Source: Rhizobium sp. 16-488-2b
GTDB lineage: Bacteria; Pseudomonadota; Alphaproteobacteria; Rhizobiales; Rhizobiaceae
Length of the DNA: 64,000 nt
Reading direction: 5' to 3'
Assembly (NCBI RefSeq): GCF_017741815.1
Contig: NZ_JAGHMF010000037.1
Coordinates: 1 to 64,000, forward strand
In this document: positions 51,592 through 60,973 of the stretch, in pieces
Numbering within the stretch: the first letter of the stretch is position 1
Layout: the number at the start of each line of letters is the position of its first letter
The notes under the pieces: generated by a model
Seen by the model: only the letters and a program-made list of their open reading frames with translations
What the model was told of the DNA's origin: nothing
Databases searched by the model: none
Made by a program: the position numbers and the translations under genes

Positions 51592-53023
51592 GCAGGCAAT
51601 CGCGGTGATCGCCAGGAGCGGCTCGAAACGTTGGGTGTCGGCTGTTGATGCGGCTGCACGCAAAGCCGGCCTGCGCGTTGGCATGCCGGCGGCCAAGGCC
51701 CAGGCGCTGTTTCGCGGACTGATGCTTGTTGATGCCGAGCCGGATGTCGACGCGGCGGCGCTCGAGCGGATAACGCTATGGGCGCTCACCCAATACTCGC
51801 CGATCGTTGCCGTCGACGGCACGGATGGGATCGTGCTCGACACGGAAGGCGCCGATCATCTGCAGGGTGGTGAACTGCCCATGGCCACGAAGATCTCCAA
51901 CCAGTTCCTGGCGCGCAAGCTGACGGCGCGCGTTGCGATCGCCGACACCTTGGGTGCGGCCCATGCCTGCGCGCGGGCCATCAGCCGCGAGACTGTCATC
52001 GTACCTGTTGGCAAGACCGTTGCTGCCGTTGAAAAGCTGCCGATCACGCTGTTGCGCCTGCCGGAGAAGATCGTCGGAGATCTCCGCACGCTCGGTTTCC
52101 AGACTGTCGGCGAATTGGCCAATACCCCACGCGCGCCGCTGACGCTGCGTTTCGGACCGGAAATCGCCCGGCGCCTCGACCAGATGTTCGGCCGCGTCGC
52201 AGAGCCGATCGATCCGATCCGAACGCCAGAGCTGGTCGAGGTCGCAAGAGCCTTCGCAGAGCCAATCGGGGCTGCCGAGACCATCGACAAATATGTCGGC
52301 CGCCTGGTCGTGCAGCTGATCGGCGAGCTGCAGAAACGCGGTCTCGGCGTGCGCCGCGCCGACCTGATCGTCGAGAAGGTCGACGGCAGCAGGCAGGCGA
52401 TCCGTGCCGGAACGGCCAAGCCCGCCCGTGATGCCGCCTGGCTCACCAAGTTGTTTCGTGACCGCACGGAAAAGATCGAGCCCGGCTTCGGGATCGAAAA
52501 ATTGACGCTGGTTGCCGTCATGGCTGAACCGCTTGAGGAACTGCAAAGGATCTCGTCCCTGGTCGAGGACGAAGTGAGGGACGTCACTCCTCTGATCGAC
52601 ATTTACGGCAATCGCGGACAACGGGTCTATCGTGTGGCGCCGGTTGCATCAGACGTGCCCGAACGCTCGGTTCAACGCATTGCCGCCGCATCAGATCCGC
52701 TCGAAGTCGCATGGGTCGGTCATTGGCGCCGGCCAGTCCGCCTTCTGCCGCGACCAGAGCTGATCACGGCAATCGCCCTCATGCCGGATCACCCGCCGGC
52801 CTCGATTGTGTGGCGCGGCCGGCGGCGAAAGGTCAAGCGGGCCGACGGTCCGGAGCGCATCTTCGGCGAGTGGTGGCAGCGCGACGCCGAGATGGAGGCG
52901 GTCAGGGACTACTTCGTCATCGAAGATGAAGCCGGCGAACGGCTCTGGGTGTTTCGAGCAGGTGATGGTGTGGATCCCGAGACCGGTGACCATCGCTGGT
53001 TCATGCACGGGATATTCGCATGA
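51509..53023 (+). CDS. imuB: ImuB, inactive Y-family polymerase-like protein
   Basis: 504 aa; GTG 51509 or ATG 51512 may start it, and the product MTRVVSIYLPDLPTDRIRR is the usual ImuB beginning. The fold is Y-family, but the catalytic acids are replaced (YLPDLP in place of DMDAF; no LDE in the second motif), as normal for ImuB, which is a hub for ImuA, DnaE2 and the clamp. The C-terminal third has the ImuB-specific region with VWRGRRRKVKRADGPERIFG. It overlaps imuA by about 80 bases and dnaE2 by 4. Confidence 0.94.
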   Translation: MMTRVVSIYLPDLPTDRIRRDDPSIPAEQAIAVIARSGSKRWVSAVDAAARKAGLRVGMPAAKAQALFRGLMLVDAEPDVDAAALERITLWALTQYSPIVAVDGTDGIVLDTEGADHLQGGELPMATKISNQFLARKLTARVAIADTLGAAHACARAISRETVIVPVGKTVAAVEKLPITLLRLPEKIVGDLRTLGFQTVGELANTPRAPLTLRFGPEIARRLDQMFGRVAEPIDPIRTPELVEVARAFAEPIGAAETIDKYVGRLVVQLIGELQKRGLGVRRADLIVEKVDGSRQAIRAGTAKPARDAAWLTKLFRDRTEKIEPGFGIEKLTLVAVMAEPLEELQRISSLVEDEVRDVTPLIDIYGNRGQRVYRVAPVASDVPERSVQRIAAASDPLEVAWVGHWRRPVRLLPRPELITAIALMPDHPPASIVWRGRRRKVKRADGPERIFGEWWQRDAEMEAVRDYFVIEDEAGERLWVFRAGDGVDPETGDHRWFMHGIFA

Positions 53024-56000
53024 GCTACGCCGAGCTCCAGGTCACGACGCATTTCTCGTTTCTGCGCGGCGCATCGTCTGCCAACGAGCTCTTCACCCGC
53101 GCTAGGGACCTGGGCATCGAAGCGATCGGTGTGGTCGATCGCAACAGCCTGGCTGGTATCGTTCGTGCGCTTGAAGCGTCTCGCGCCACCGGCCTGCGAC
53201 TGGTCGTCGGCTGCCGGCTGGATCTGGCTGATGGCATGTCGGTGCTGGTCTATCCGACCGATCGCGCCGCCTATTCCCGGCTGACGCGCCTGATCACCCT
53301 TGGAAAGAGCCGGGGCGGAAAGAACAACTGTATTCTTCATTGGGACGACGTAGTTGCCTATTGCGACGGAATGATCGGCATTCTGGTGCCTGATCTCGCT
53401 GACGAGACCTGCGCCGTGCAGCTGCGCAAGCTGGCCGAGATCTTTGGCGATCGTGCCTATGTGTCGCTCTGTCTGCGCCGGCGGCCGAACGACCAGCTGC
53501 GCCTGCACGAGATCTCCAACATGGCCGTGCGGTTCAAGGTCAAAACCGTGGTCACCAATGACGTGCTCTTTCATGAACCGGGCCGGCGGCAGCTGCAGGA
53601 TATCGTCACCTGCATCCGTCACAAGACCACGATCGATGACGTCGGCTTCGAGCGCGAGCGCCACGCCGATCGCTATCTGAAACCACCGGAGGAAATGCAA
53701 CGGCTGTTCCCGCGTTACCGGCAAGCGCTGGCGCGGACGATGGAGATCGTGCGGCGTTGCACGTTCTCGCTGGAGGAGTTGACCTATCAGTACCCGGAGG
53801 AAGCGATCGTTCCAGGCAAGGATGCCCAGTCCTCGCTCGAGCACTATGTCTGGGAATGCGTGCCCGATCGTTACCCGGAAGGCCTGCCGCCGGATGTCCT
53901 GAAGATCGTGCGCCACGAGCTCGACCTCATCCGCACCATGAAATACGCGCCCTACTTCCTGACCGTTTTTTCGATCGTCCGTTACGCCCGCAGTCAGGGG
54001 ATCTTGTGCCAGGGCCGCGGTTCGGCAGCCAACAGCGCCGTCTGCTATATTCTCGGCATCACCTCAATCGACCCCTCGACCAACGACCTGCTGTTCGAGC
54101 GCTTTGTCAGCCAGGAGCGCGACGAGCCGCCTGACATCGATGTTGATTTCGAGCACGAGCGGCGCGAAGAGGTCATTCAATGGATCTACCGGACCTACGG
54201 GCGGGAGAAGGCGGCGCTTTGCGCCACCGTCACGCGCTATCGCGCCCGCGGCGCCATCCGCGATGTCGGCAAGGCGCTCGGACTGCCTGAAGACGTGATC
54301 AAGGCACTTTCGTCAGGCATGTGGTCCTGGTCGGAAGAGGTCTGCGATCGCAATGTCCGCGAACTCAATCTCAATCCGGAGGATCGGCGTCTCGTCCTGA
54401 CCCTGAAACTGGCACAGCAACTGATGGGGGCGCCGCGCCATCTCGGCCAGCATCCGGGTGGCTTTGTCCTGACCCATGACCGGCTCGATGATCTCGTTCC
54501 AATTGAGCCGGCGACGATGAAGGATCGACAGATCATCGAGTGGGACAAGGATGATGTCGAGGCGTTGAAGTTCATGAAGGTCGACATCCTGGCACTCGGG
54601 ATGCTGACTTGCATGGCCAAGGCGTTCGCCCTGATCCGAGAGCACAACGATCAGGACATCGATCTCGCAACCATCCCGCAGGAGGACGCGGCGACCTATG
54701 CGATGATCCGCAAGGCGGATACGCTGGGTACCTTCCAGATCGAAAGCCGCGCCCAGATGGCAATGCTGCCGCGGCTGAAGCCGCGCACCTTCTATGATCT
54801 CGTCGTGCAGGTCGCGATCGTTCGCCCCGGACCTATCCAGGGTGACATGGTCCATCCCTATCTGCGTCGACGCGAGGGCAAGGAGGCAGTCGAGTACCCG
54901 ACGCCGGAGCTTGAGGCGGTGCTAGGCAAGACGCTTGGTGTGCCGCTGTTTCAGGAAAGTGCGATGCGGGTCGCGATGGTCTGCGCCGGCTTCACCGGCG
55001 GCGAGGCAGACCAGCTGCGCAAATCCATGGCGACCTTCAAGTTCACCGGTGGTGTGTCGCGGTTCAAGGACAAGCTCGTGTCCGGCATGGTGAAGAACGG
55101 CTACACCCCTGCGTTCGCCGAGAAGACATTCTCGCAGCTGGAAGGCTTCGGATCATACGGCTTTCCGGAAAGCCACGCGGCATCCTTCGCCCTGATTGCC
55201 TATGCCTCGAACTATATCAAGCGTCATTTCCCCGAGGCGTTCTGCGCGGCGCTGATCAACAGTCAGCCCATGGGGTTTTACGCACCGGCCCAGATCGTCG
55301 GCGACGCGCGAGCCCATGGCGTCGAGGTGCGTCCCGTCTGCATCAACCGGTCCCGGTGGGATTGCACCCTGGAGAGAATAGGTAACGGCGATCGGCATGC
55401 CGTCCGGCTGGGTTTCCGGCGGGTCAAGGGCTTGGCGGTCGCGGATGCGGCCCGGATTGTCGCGGGCCGCATGAACCGCGACTTCCAGTCTGTCGATGAC
55501 ACCTGGCGCCGGTCCGGTGTACCAGCTGAAGCCCTCGTTCAGCTTGCCCAGGCCGATGCCTTCCTGCCGTCGTTAAAGCTCGAGCGCCGTGATGCACTCT
55601 GGGCGGTCAAGGCATTGCGCGACGAACCCCTGCCGCTGTTTGCCGCGGCCGCTGAGCGCGAGATGCAAACCATCGCCGAACAGCAGGAGCCAGAAGTGGA
55701 GCTTCGGCAGATGACCGATGGCCACAACGTTATCCAGGACTACAGCCATACCGGTCTGACATTGCGCCAGCATCCGATCGCCTTTCTCCGCAAGGATCTG
55801 CAGGAGCGCAACATCATCACCTGCAGCGAGGCGATGAATGCGCGCGATGGACGATGGGTCTATACGGCTGGCCTCGTCCTCGTGCGCCAGAAACCAGGGT
55901 CGGCCAAGGGTGTGATGTTCATCACCATCGAGGACGAGACCGGGCCGGCCAACATCGTCGTCTGGCCAACGCTGTTTGAAAAACGTCGCCGCGTCGTGCT

Positions 56001-56277
56001 TGGATCCTCGATGATGGCGATCAATGGGCGGATCCAGCGGGAAGGGGAGGTAGTGCACCTCGTCGCGCAGCAGCTGTTCGATCTATCGGCCGAGCTTTCT
56101 GGGCTGGCCGATCGCGATGCCGACTTCAGGCTGCCGACGGGCAGGGGCGACGAGTTTTCCCACGGCGGTGGTCCGAATCCGCGCGACGCGCCGAAGCCGG
56201 TCGTGCAGGCGCGGGATATGTTCGTCCGTGATCTTCATATCGATACGCTGAAGGTGAAGGCGCGGAATTTTCATTGA
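53020..56277 (+). CDS. dnaE2: DnaE2, error-prone DNA polymerase III alpha
   Basis: 1085 aa. The PHP domain opens with YAELQVTTHFSFLRGASSAN; CQGRGSAANSAVCYILGI and PPDIDVDFEHERREEVIQWI carry the polymerase-site Asp pair; the C-terminal OB-fold has GPANIVVWPTLFEKRRRVVL. The length is that of DnaE2 (about 1080), shorter than replicative DnaE1. The ATG overlaps the imuB stop (ATGA). It is the translesion polymerase of the SOS mutasome. Confidence 0.96.
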   Translation: MSYAELQVTTHFSFLRGASSANELFTRARDLGIEAIGVVDRNSLAGIVRALEASRATGLRLVVGCRLDLADGMSVLVYPTDRAAYSRLTRLITLGKSRGGKNNCILHWDDVVAYCDGMIGILVPDLADETCAVQLRKLAEIFGDRAYVSLCLRRRPNDQLRLHEISNMAVRFKVKTVVTNDVLFHEPGRRQLQDIVTCIRHKTTIDDVGFERERHADRYLKPPEEMQRLFPRYRQALARTMEIVRRCTFSLEELTYQYPEEAIVPGKDAQSSLEHYVWECVPDRYPEGLPPDVLKIVRHELDLIRTMKYAPYFLTVFSIVRYARSQGILCQGRGSAANSAVCYILGITSIDPSTNDLLFERFVSQERDEPPDIDVDFEHERREEVIQWIYRTYGREKAALCATVTRYRARGAIRDVGKALGLPEDVIKALSSGMWSWSEEVCDRNVRELNLNPEDRRLVLTLKLAQQLMGAPRHLGQHPGGFVLTHDRLDDLVPIEPATMKDRQIIEWDKDDVEALKFMKVDILALGMLTCMAKAFALIREHNDQDIDLATIPQEDAATYAMIRKADTLGTFQIESRAQMAMLPRLKPRTFYDLVVQVAIVRPGPIQGDMVHPYLRRREGKEAVEYPTPELEAVLGKTLGVPLFQESAMRVAMVCAGFTGGEADQLRKSMATFKFTGGVSRFKDKLVSGMVKNGYTPAFAEKTFSQLEGFGSYGFPESHAASFALIAYASNYIKRHFPEAFCAALINSQPMGFYAPAQIVGDARAHGVEVRPVCINRSRWDCTLERIGNGDRHAVRLGFRRVKGLAVADAARIVAGRMNRDFQSVDDTWRRSGVPAEALVQLAQADAFLPSLKLERRDALWAVKALRDEPLPLFAAAAEREMQTIAEQQEPEVELRQMTDGHNVIQDYSHTGLTLRQHPIAFLRKDLQERNIITCSEAMNARDGRWVYTAGLVLVRQKPGSAKGVMFITIEDETGPANIVVWPTLFEKRRRVVLGSSMMAINGRIQREGEVVHLVAQQLFDLSAELSGLADRDADFRLPTGRGDEFSHGGGPNPRDAPKPVVQARDMFVRDLHIDTLKVKARNFH

Positions 56278-56431
56278 CTTACGGCACAAGCTGAACTCCC
56301 AGGGTCAGCCAGAATGCCGGGGTTTTAGGCTCAACCGCACTGGCGCCCACGACATCCTGCATTCGATCGCACGGACGCCCCGCAGTTTTGAGGTCGTTAT
56401 GCCCAATCGAAGGCGAAGCGGAAAGCAAAGT

Positions 56432-56731
56432 TCAATCTTTATCGCGAGGTGAACATGCGTCGCGCTCGTTCAGCGCCGCCCCGGACTGGTTGACTTCTTT
56501 CCGGGGACATTTGCCTCGTCCGCTCGGCGTCCAAAACCAAACGGGAATACACGAGGCTAGGAACAGGCCGGTGAGCATGAATAAGGCACTTTGTATCATG
56601 CCACTTGGTGCAACGCATGAGCAGATTATCTCCACAAGACTGGCCGCCAGTACGGCGACTAGCATGAGAACGCCAAGGAATATCTGTACGATCTCAATTG
56701 TCGAAATGCGTTCGCGCTCACTTCCCGTCAT
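56432..56731 (-). CDS. small membrane protein, 99 aa
   Basis: The ATG at 56731 has GAGGA about 7 bases upstream. Two hydrophobic segments, about 14-38 and 50-72, flank a short loop with Cys residues; the C-terminus is basic. No family is recognised. It precedes nothing on its strand up to dnaE2, which is convergent. Confidence 0.5.
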   Translation of the reverse strand: MTGSERERISTIEIVQIFLGVLMLVAVLAASLVEIICSCVAPSGMIQSALFMLTGLFLASCIPVWFWTPSGRGKCPRKEVNQSGAALNERDACSPRDKD

Positions 56732-56788
56732 GCCAGTCCTCGCTTGAAATGTGGTGAGGTAATGCACCACCTCACCACAGTCGCTTTT

Positions 56789-57685
56789 TTAGACTTCTTC
56801 GAAACGCAAGACGTTGGTCAATTCGCGCTTAATTTTCTCATGCTGTTCTGTTGACGTCTCCGGCATGGGCATGCGAGGCAGACCCGCCTCCGTGCCTTGG
56901 AGCGATATCGCCGTTTTGATATTCGCGGGAAGATTGTCGGCGTAAATCGCATTCCAGAACCGCAAAAGAGCCTCATGGATTTTCTTCGCACGCTCATGGT
57001 CGCCGCGCTGAACGGCATTCCACAGTGCAAGGCATACGCCAGGTACTGCCGCAGGGTTAGCAGCGATCGTACCGTGGCATCCGAGCGCGAAGGACGGATA
57101 AAGCAGCGCATCCACAGCCGTGTATACCTTGCAATCCTCGGGGATGCCGAGCATCAGGTCGGCCATCATTTTAAGGTCGCCAGCACTTTGCTTAACGCCC
57201 TGAACGTTAGGCAAATCGCGCATAAGCTTAATGAGTAGCGTGGGGCTCAAATAGTTCCACGGTATAACATTATAGATGATGATTGGAACGTCCGTCGCTT
57301 CGTTGAGAGCTTTGAAATGCTCGAACGTCGCATTCTCATCGGGTTTGAAGACGTAGTGAACCGGAGTAACCTGGAGGCCCTGCACTGATAGGTGAGCGAT
57401 TGCTTTCGCCCGACGGATTGAGTCACGCGTGGAGTTTGCGATGATACCTGCGATCACAGGGATCCTACCGTCTACCTCTTCGACGGTCATTTCCATTAGG
57501 CGCGCGAATTCTTCTGCCGTCAGAGTGTGACCCTCCCCGGAGCTTCCGCCTACGCAGACACCATGAACTTTCTTTCTCAGGTTGAATTGAACAATGTTGC
57601 GAAATGCCGCTTCATCGATCTCACCGTCTTTTGTGAAGGGGGTTACAATTGGAGGGATAATCCCATTAACGTCTTTCAAGCTCAT
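56789..57685 (-). CDS. DapA/NAL-family lyase (DHDPS-like)
   Basis: 298 aa TIM-barrel lyase. The Schiff-base lysine is Lys165 in GVKQSAGD, the active-site Tyr is Tyr138 in IIIYNVIPWN, and GGSSGEG (46-52) binds the carboxylate of the keto-acid. The family includes dihydrodipicolinate synthase, N-acetylneuraminate lyase and hydroxyproline-path deaminases. It lies with an aminotransferase and an amino-acid transporter, so it probably acts in catabolism of an imported amino acid rather than lysine synthesis. The substrate is unknown. Confidence 0.9.
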   Translation of the reverse strand: MSLKDVNGIIPPIVTPFTKDGEIDEAAFRNIVQFNLRKKVHGVCVGGSSGEGHTLTAEEFARLMEMTVEEVDGRIPVIAGIIANSTRDSIRRAKAIAHLSVQGLQVTPVHYVFKPDENATFEHFKALNEATDVPIIIYNVIPWNYLSPTLLIKLMRDLPNVQGVKQSAGDLKMMADLMLGIPEDCKVYTAVDALLYPSFALGCHGTIAANPAAVPGVCLALWNAVQRGDHERAKKIHEALLRFWNAIYADNLPANIKTAISLQGTEAGLPRMPMPETSTEQHEKIKRELTNVLRFEEV

Positions 57686-57794
57686 CGTACTCTCCTCGTT
57701 ATGGTTTGCTTGGTCGTGTTGAACGGTGTGAACGCATGGGTAGAAAGCGCTCTTGGAAACCTAGTTGATCTCCGACGCTCTACAGGTGCGCCCT

Positions 57795-59003
57795 CTAATT
57801 TGAGTTAGGCAGGTTTCTCAGGAAACTTTCGAGGCGACGTGCACCCTCTGCGATAAGTGTTGGGTCAACTGCGAAGCACACCCGGAGAAATTGTTCTCCC
57901 CCTGGCCCAAAAGCCGATCCCGGTGCTACGCCCACGCTCGCTTCGCGTAAGATCTGGCGGGCCATCTCGTAGGCGTTGTTCATGCCTCGTACGGAGAAGA
58001 AGAAATAGAAGGTGCCTTCAGGCCAGAAAACCCTGACGTTCGGAAGGTTGTCTAAGGCAGAGCAAATGATTTCACGTCCGCGTGCTGACCGTTCTACGAG
58101 CGATCGAATGAAACCGTCGCCCTCGTCCAGCGCTGCTACCGCCGCATACTGATTGAAAGTCGCAACGCTGGTAGTGTTATATTGACTCATGTTGTCGAAC
58201 ACGGTGGCCATGCCGTGCGGGAATATAACCCAGCCGACCCGCCAACCTGTCATGCACCAATTCTTAGAGAACGTATTCGTGATAATGAGACGGTCGGTCG
58301 GTTCCGTGATCTCTAGGAACGATGGAGCCAATGAGCTGCCATTATAGACGAAGTGGCTGTAGACCTCGTCCGAAATGATCCAAATTCCTCGCGATCGGGC
58401 AAAGTCACGGAGCGCAATCATTTGCTCCTTTGGCATAACCCACCCGGTGGGGTTCGACGGAGAGTTGATGACAATCGCTTTCGTTCGCTGAGTGGTTGCG
58501 GCAAAAACATCCTCTAGGTCTAGCGTAAATCCGCCTCGCTCTCTCGTCCTATATGAAACTGGAACAACCGTTCCACCGAGGATCCCGATAATCTCCAACG
58601 AGTTAGGCCAGGCTGGGACTGGAACAATGACTTCGTCGCCCGGTTCGAGAATTGCCTGCATTGCCTGCATTATCGCTTGGACGCCGCCCGCAGTCACACT
58701 GAAACGCTCCGCGCCAACATCGACCTTCCAATGACGCTTATGGTAGCGGTTCAATGCTTCGCGCAACGCGGGGACGCCGTGAGAATACGTATAACGAGTA
58801 TAGCCAGCGGCTAATGCTGAAATGGCCGCGTTTTTAATAAAGTCAGGAGTGGGAAGGTCGCCTTCGCCGATCCACAACTTGATCACATCTGGATCCTCGC
58901 GAGCCAAATCTGCGATATCACAGATCTGATTCAACTCGATTTTGCTTATTCGAGAGGGGGTGCCGGTTATTGGCCACTCATGAGCTCGAAAATCCATTCT
59001 CAT
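57795..59003 (-). CDS. class I PLP-dependent aminotransferase
   Basis: 402 aa from ATG 59003, picked for GGGAG 4 bases upstream; Met codons at 59021 and 58997 are alternatives. PLP lysine is Lys247 in TFSKNWCMTGWRVGW; NSPSNPTG, SDEVYSHFVY and LRVCFAV supply the other cofactor and carboxylate contacts. It likely moves the amino group from the substrate taken up by the adjacent transporter. It is divergent from the binding-protein gene across a region with two palindromes. Confidence 0.93.
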   Translation of the reverse strand: MRMDFRAHEWPITGTPSRISKIELNQICDIADLAREDPDVIKLWIGEGDLPTPDFIKNAAISALAAGYTRYTYSHGVPALREALNRYHKRHWKVDVGAERFSVTAGGVQAIMQAMQAILEPGDEVIVPVPAWPNSLEIIGILGGTVVPVSYRTRERGGFTLDLEDVFAATTQRTKAIVINSPSNPTGWVMPKEQMIALRDFARSRGIWIISDEVYSHFVYNGSSLAPSFLEITEPTDRLIITNTFSKNWCMTGWRVGWVIFPHGMATVFDNMSQYNTTSVATFNQYAAVAALDEGDGFIRSLVERSARGREIICSALDNLPNVRVFWPEGTFYFFFSVRGMNNAYEMARQILREASVGVAPGSAFGPGGEQFLRVCFAVDPTLIAEGARRLESFLRNLPNSN

Positions 59004-59094
59004 CAATCTCCCATTAGCCATTATTTGCCGCTTGGCGCGATGCTGGGCATCGACCGCCGACGGCATCCCCCCAGCGCCATTCCATCATCAACGT

Positions 59095-59115
59095 ATATTC
59101 CGCATTACGGAATAT
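59095..59115. promoter_or_regulatory. palindromic operator 1 of the amino-acid locus
   Basis: ATATTCCG-CATTA-CGGAATAT, perfect 8-base arms, about 92 bases before the aminotransferase start. A degenerate half-site (CCGGAATA, 59148-59155) lies between it and operator 2. The likely binder is the IclR-family protein at 62328-63134. Confidence 0.65.
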
Positions 59116-59214
59116 GGTCGCCACAAACGAAACATAAATATTTTTTTCCGGAATAGTCAACAGTCATGTTGCCAAGTTTGATTATTTATGCGCTTATATT
59201 AATGCAAGTCATTC

Positions 59215-59235
59215 ATATTCCGCTATACGGAATAA
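59215..59235. promoter_or_regulatory. palindromic operator 2 of the amino-acid locus
   Basis: TATTCCG-CTATA-CGGAATA (59216-59234), the same arms and 5-base spacing as operator 1, ending 18 bases before the binding-protein ATG. Its position against the start suggests repression of the transporter operon. Confidence 0.65.
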
Positions 59236-59252
59236 AAAAGGGGAGAATACGA

Positions 59253-60161
59253 ATGAAGAAGCTGGTGTCGCTCGTAGTAGGGCTCATTCTTGCCGCGTCC
59301 ACAGGTGCGAACGCGGCGGACGATCCGAGGGGAACGTTGGGAGAGATTCTCAAAGCCAAAAAGATCGTGATCATGAACGATCTCTCTGCGGCCCCGTGGC
59401 AATTCCGCGATGCAAATGGCAATCCCGCGGGATTTTCCGTTGATCTTGATAGGCTAATTGCCTCAAAACTCGACGTTGATCTTGAAATGCGCAATGTTGA
59501 ATGGGCGGGTCTCATTCCGGGGTTGCTCAGCCGCAAGTCGGACATTCTGGCGACAAGCATGTCAATGACCTACAAGCGCGCAGAGCAGGTGCTGTTCACA
59601 ACGGGGAATTGGTATTCCACCGGTGTTGTTGCTGCCGTGAAGCCGGAGAACAACGGGAAGTCTTGGGAAGATCTCAATCAGTCGGGCAAGCGCATCGCAG
59701 TGAAAGCTGGGACCACAGCGGTTGACGCTGCGAAGCAGTTTTTCGCTAATGCGGAAACGCAGAGCTACCCAAATGATGTCGATACTTACCAGGCATTGAA
59801 AACCGGGCGCGTCGATGCAGTTTTGGCCGACAATGCTGTCTTGGGAGCCATTAAGGCGGATTACGGGTTCGAAGCGCTCGCCGTTCCGCGGCAACTGATC
59901 ACGAGCGACACGTGGGGCTTCGCTGTTCGCCCAGGCGACTTCTACATGTGGCAATATCTCAACTTCTTCCTCGCCCAGATCAATAAGAGCGGCGAGTTGG
60001 ACGCGCTAAACAAGTACTGGGCGCAGGGAGACACTTGGAAGAAGGACTTCCTGGAGACAAACGGCGGCGTGTCGGACGAGCGTAAAAAGCTGGTCGAGCT
60101 CTTGGGCATCGGTGCCTACGTCTCAGAGGGTGGCAAGGCAAGCCGACTGACACTCGAATAG
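59253..60161 (+). CDS. periplasmic amino-acid binding protein (SBP family 3)
   Basis: 302 aa from ATG 59253, with GGGGAG 7 bases upstream. A signal peptide (MKKLVSLVVGLILAASTGANA) leads to a bilobed family 3 binding protein with APWQFRDANGNPAGFSVDLD, MSMTYKRAEQVLFT (the anion-binding Arg) and AVLADNAVLG. It captures a polar or charged amino acid, or an opine-like compound, for the ABC transporter encoded downstream. Confidence 0.92.
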   Translation: MKKLVSLVVGLILAASTGANAADDPRGTLGEILKAKKIVIMNDLSAAPWQFRDANGNPAGFSVDLDRLIASKLDVDLEMRNVEWAGLIPGLLSRKSDILATSMSMTYKRAEQVLFTTGNWYSTGVVAAVKPENNGKSWEDLNQSGKRIAVKAGTTAVDAAKQFFANAETQSYPNDVDTYQALKTGRVDAVLADNAVLGAIKADYGFEALAVPRQLITSDTWGFAVRPGDFYMWQYLNFFLAQINKSGELDALNKYWAQGDTWKKDFLETNGGVSDERKKLVELLGIGAYVSEGGKASRLTLE

Positions 60162-60229
60162 CGCAGCGACTTGGGCGCCTGCCATCGCAGGCGCCTTCGA
60201 CGGCTCCAAAAACAAAAAAGGGGATCGCC

Positions 60230-60961
60230 ATGCCATTTTTCGAGGCGCGCGACGTCAATCTGCATTTCGACCGATATCACGCACTACGTGATGTGTCACT
60301 TTCGTTTGAAAAGTCTGATGTTACAGTGATTTGCGGACCGTCCGGATCTGGCAAGAGTACGTTCATCAGAGCGATAAATCGATTGGCCGGACCGATAGGG
60401 AAAGGGCAAATTCTCTTCAAGGGCCAAGATGTCTTGATGATGCCTGCTAATGAGCTCCACCGCAAAATTGGGATGGTCTTTCAGCGTTTCAACTTGTTTC
60501 AACATTTGACTGTACTAGACAATATCGCCTTGCCACAACGTCGTGTGCTGCGCCGCAGTCGCGAAGAATCAAACGAGCGAGCGATGAAACTGTTGGACCG
60601 TGTGGGGCTTGCGAACAAGGCGTCCTCCTTTCCGGTCGAACTCTCAGGCGGACAGCAGCAGCGAGTGGCGATTTGCCGGGCTCTGGCGATGGAGCCAGAA
60701 CTCATGTTATTTGATGAACCCACTTCTGCCCTAGATCCTGAGATGGTTGGAGAAGTTCTACAGGTAATGCGTGAGCTGGCAAGATCGGGGATGACGATGA
60801 TCGTCGTCACGCATGAAATGGGCTTCGCCAGGGAGCTTGCTAACGAAATTGTCTTCCTTGAGAACGGACAGCTTGTCGAAAAAGCGCAGCCGTCTGATTT
60901 TTTTTCCCAGCCAAAGTCGGAGCGCACTCGTGCGTTTTTGGACCAGATCCTCCGCCACTAA
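60230..60961 (+). CDS. amino-acid ABC transporter ATPase
   Basis: 243 aa. Walker A GPSGSGKST, the Q-loop in MVFQRFNLF, signature LSGGQQQRV, Walker B LMLFDEPTSALD and the His switch in VVTHEMGF. GlnQ/HisP-like. It follows the binding-protein gene at 68 bases with AAGGGGA upstream, and precedes the permeases. It energises the TM pair at 60974-62313. Confidence 0.94.
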   Translation: MPFFEARDVNLHFDRYHALRDVSLSFEKSDVTVICGPSGSGKSTFIRAINRLAGPIGKGQILFKGQDVLMMPANELHRKIGMVFQRFNLFQHLTVLDNIALPQRRVLRRSREESNERAMKLLDRVGLANKASSFPVELSGGQQQRVAICRALAMEPELMLFDEPTSALDPEMVGEVLQVMRELARSGMTMIVVTHEMGFARELANEIVFLENGQLVEKAQPSDFFSQPKSERTRAFLDQILRH

Positions 60962-60973
60962 AGGGATTCAAAA

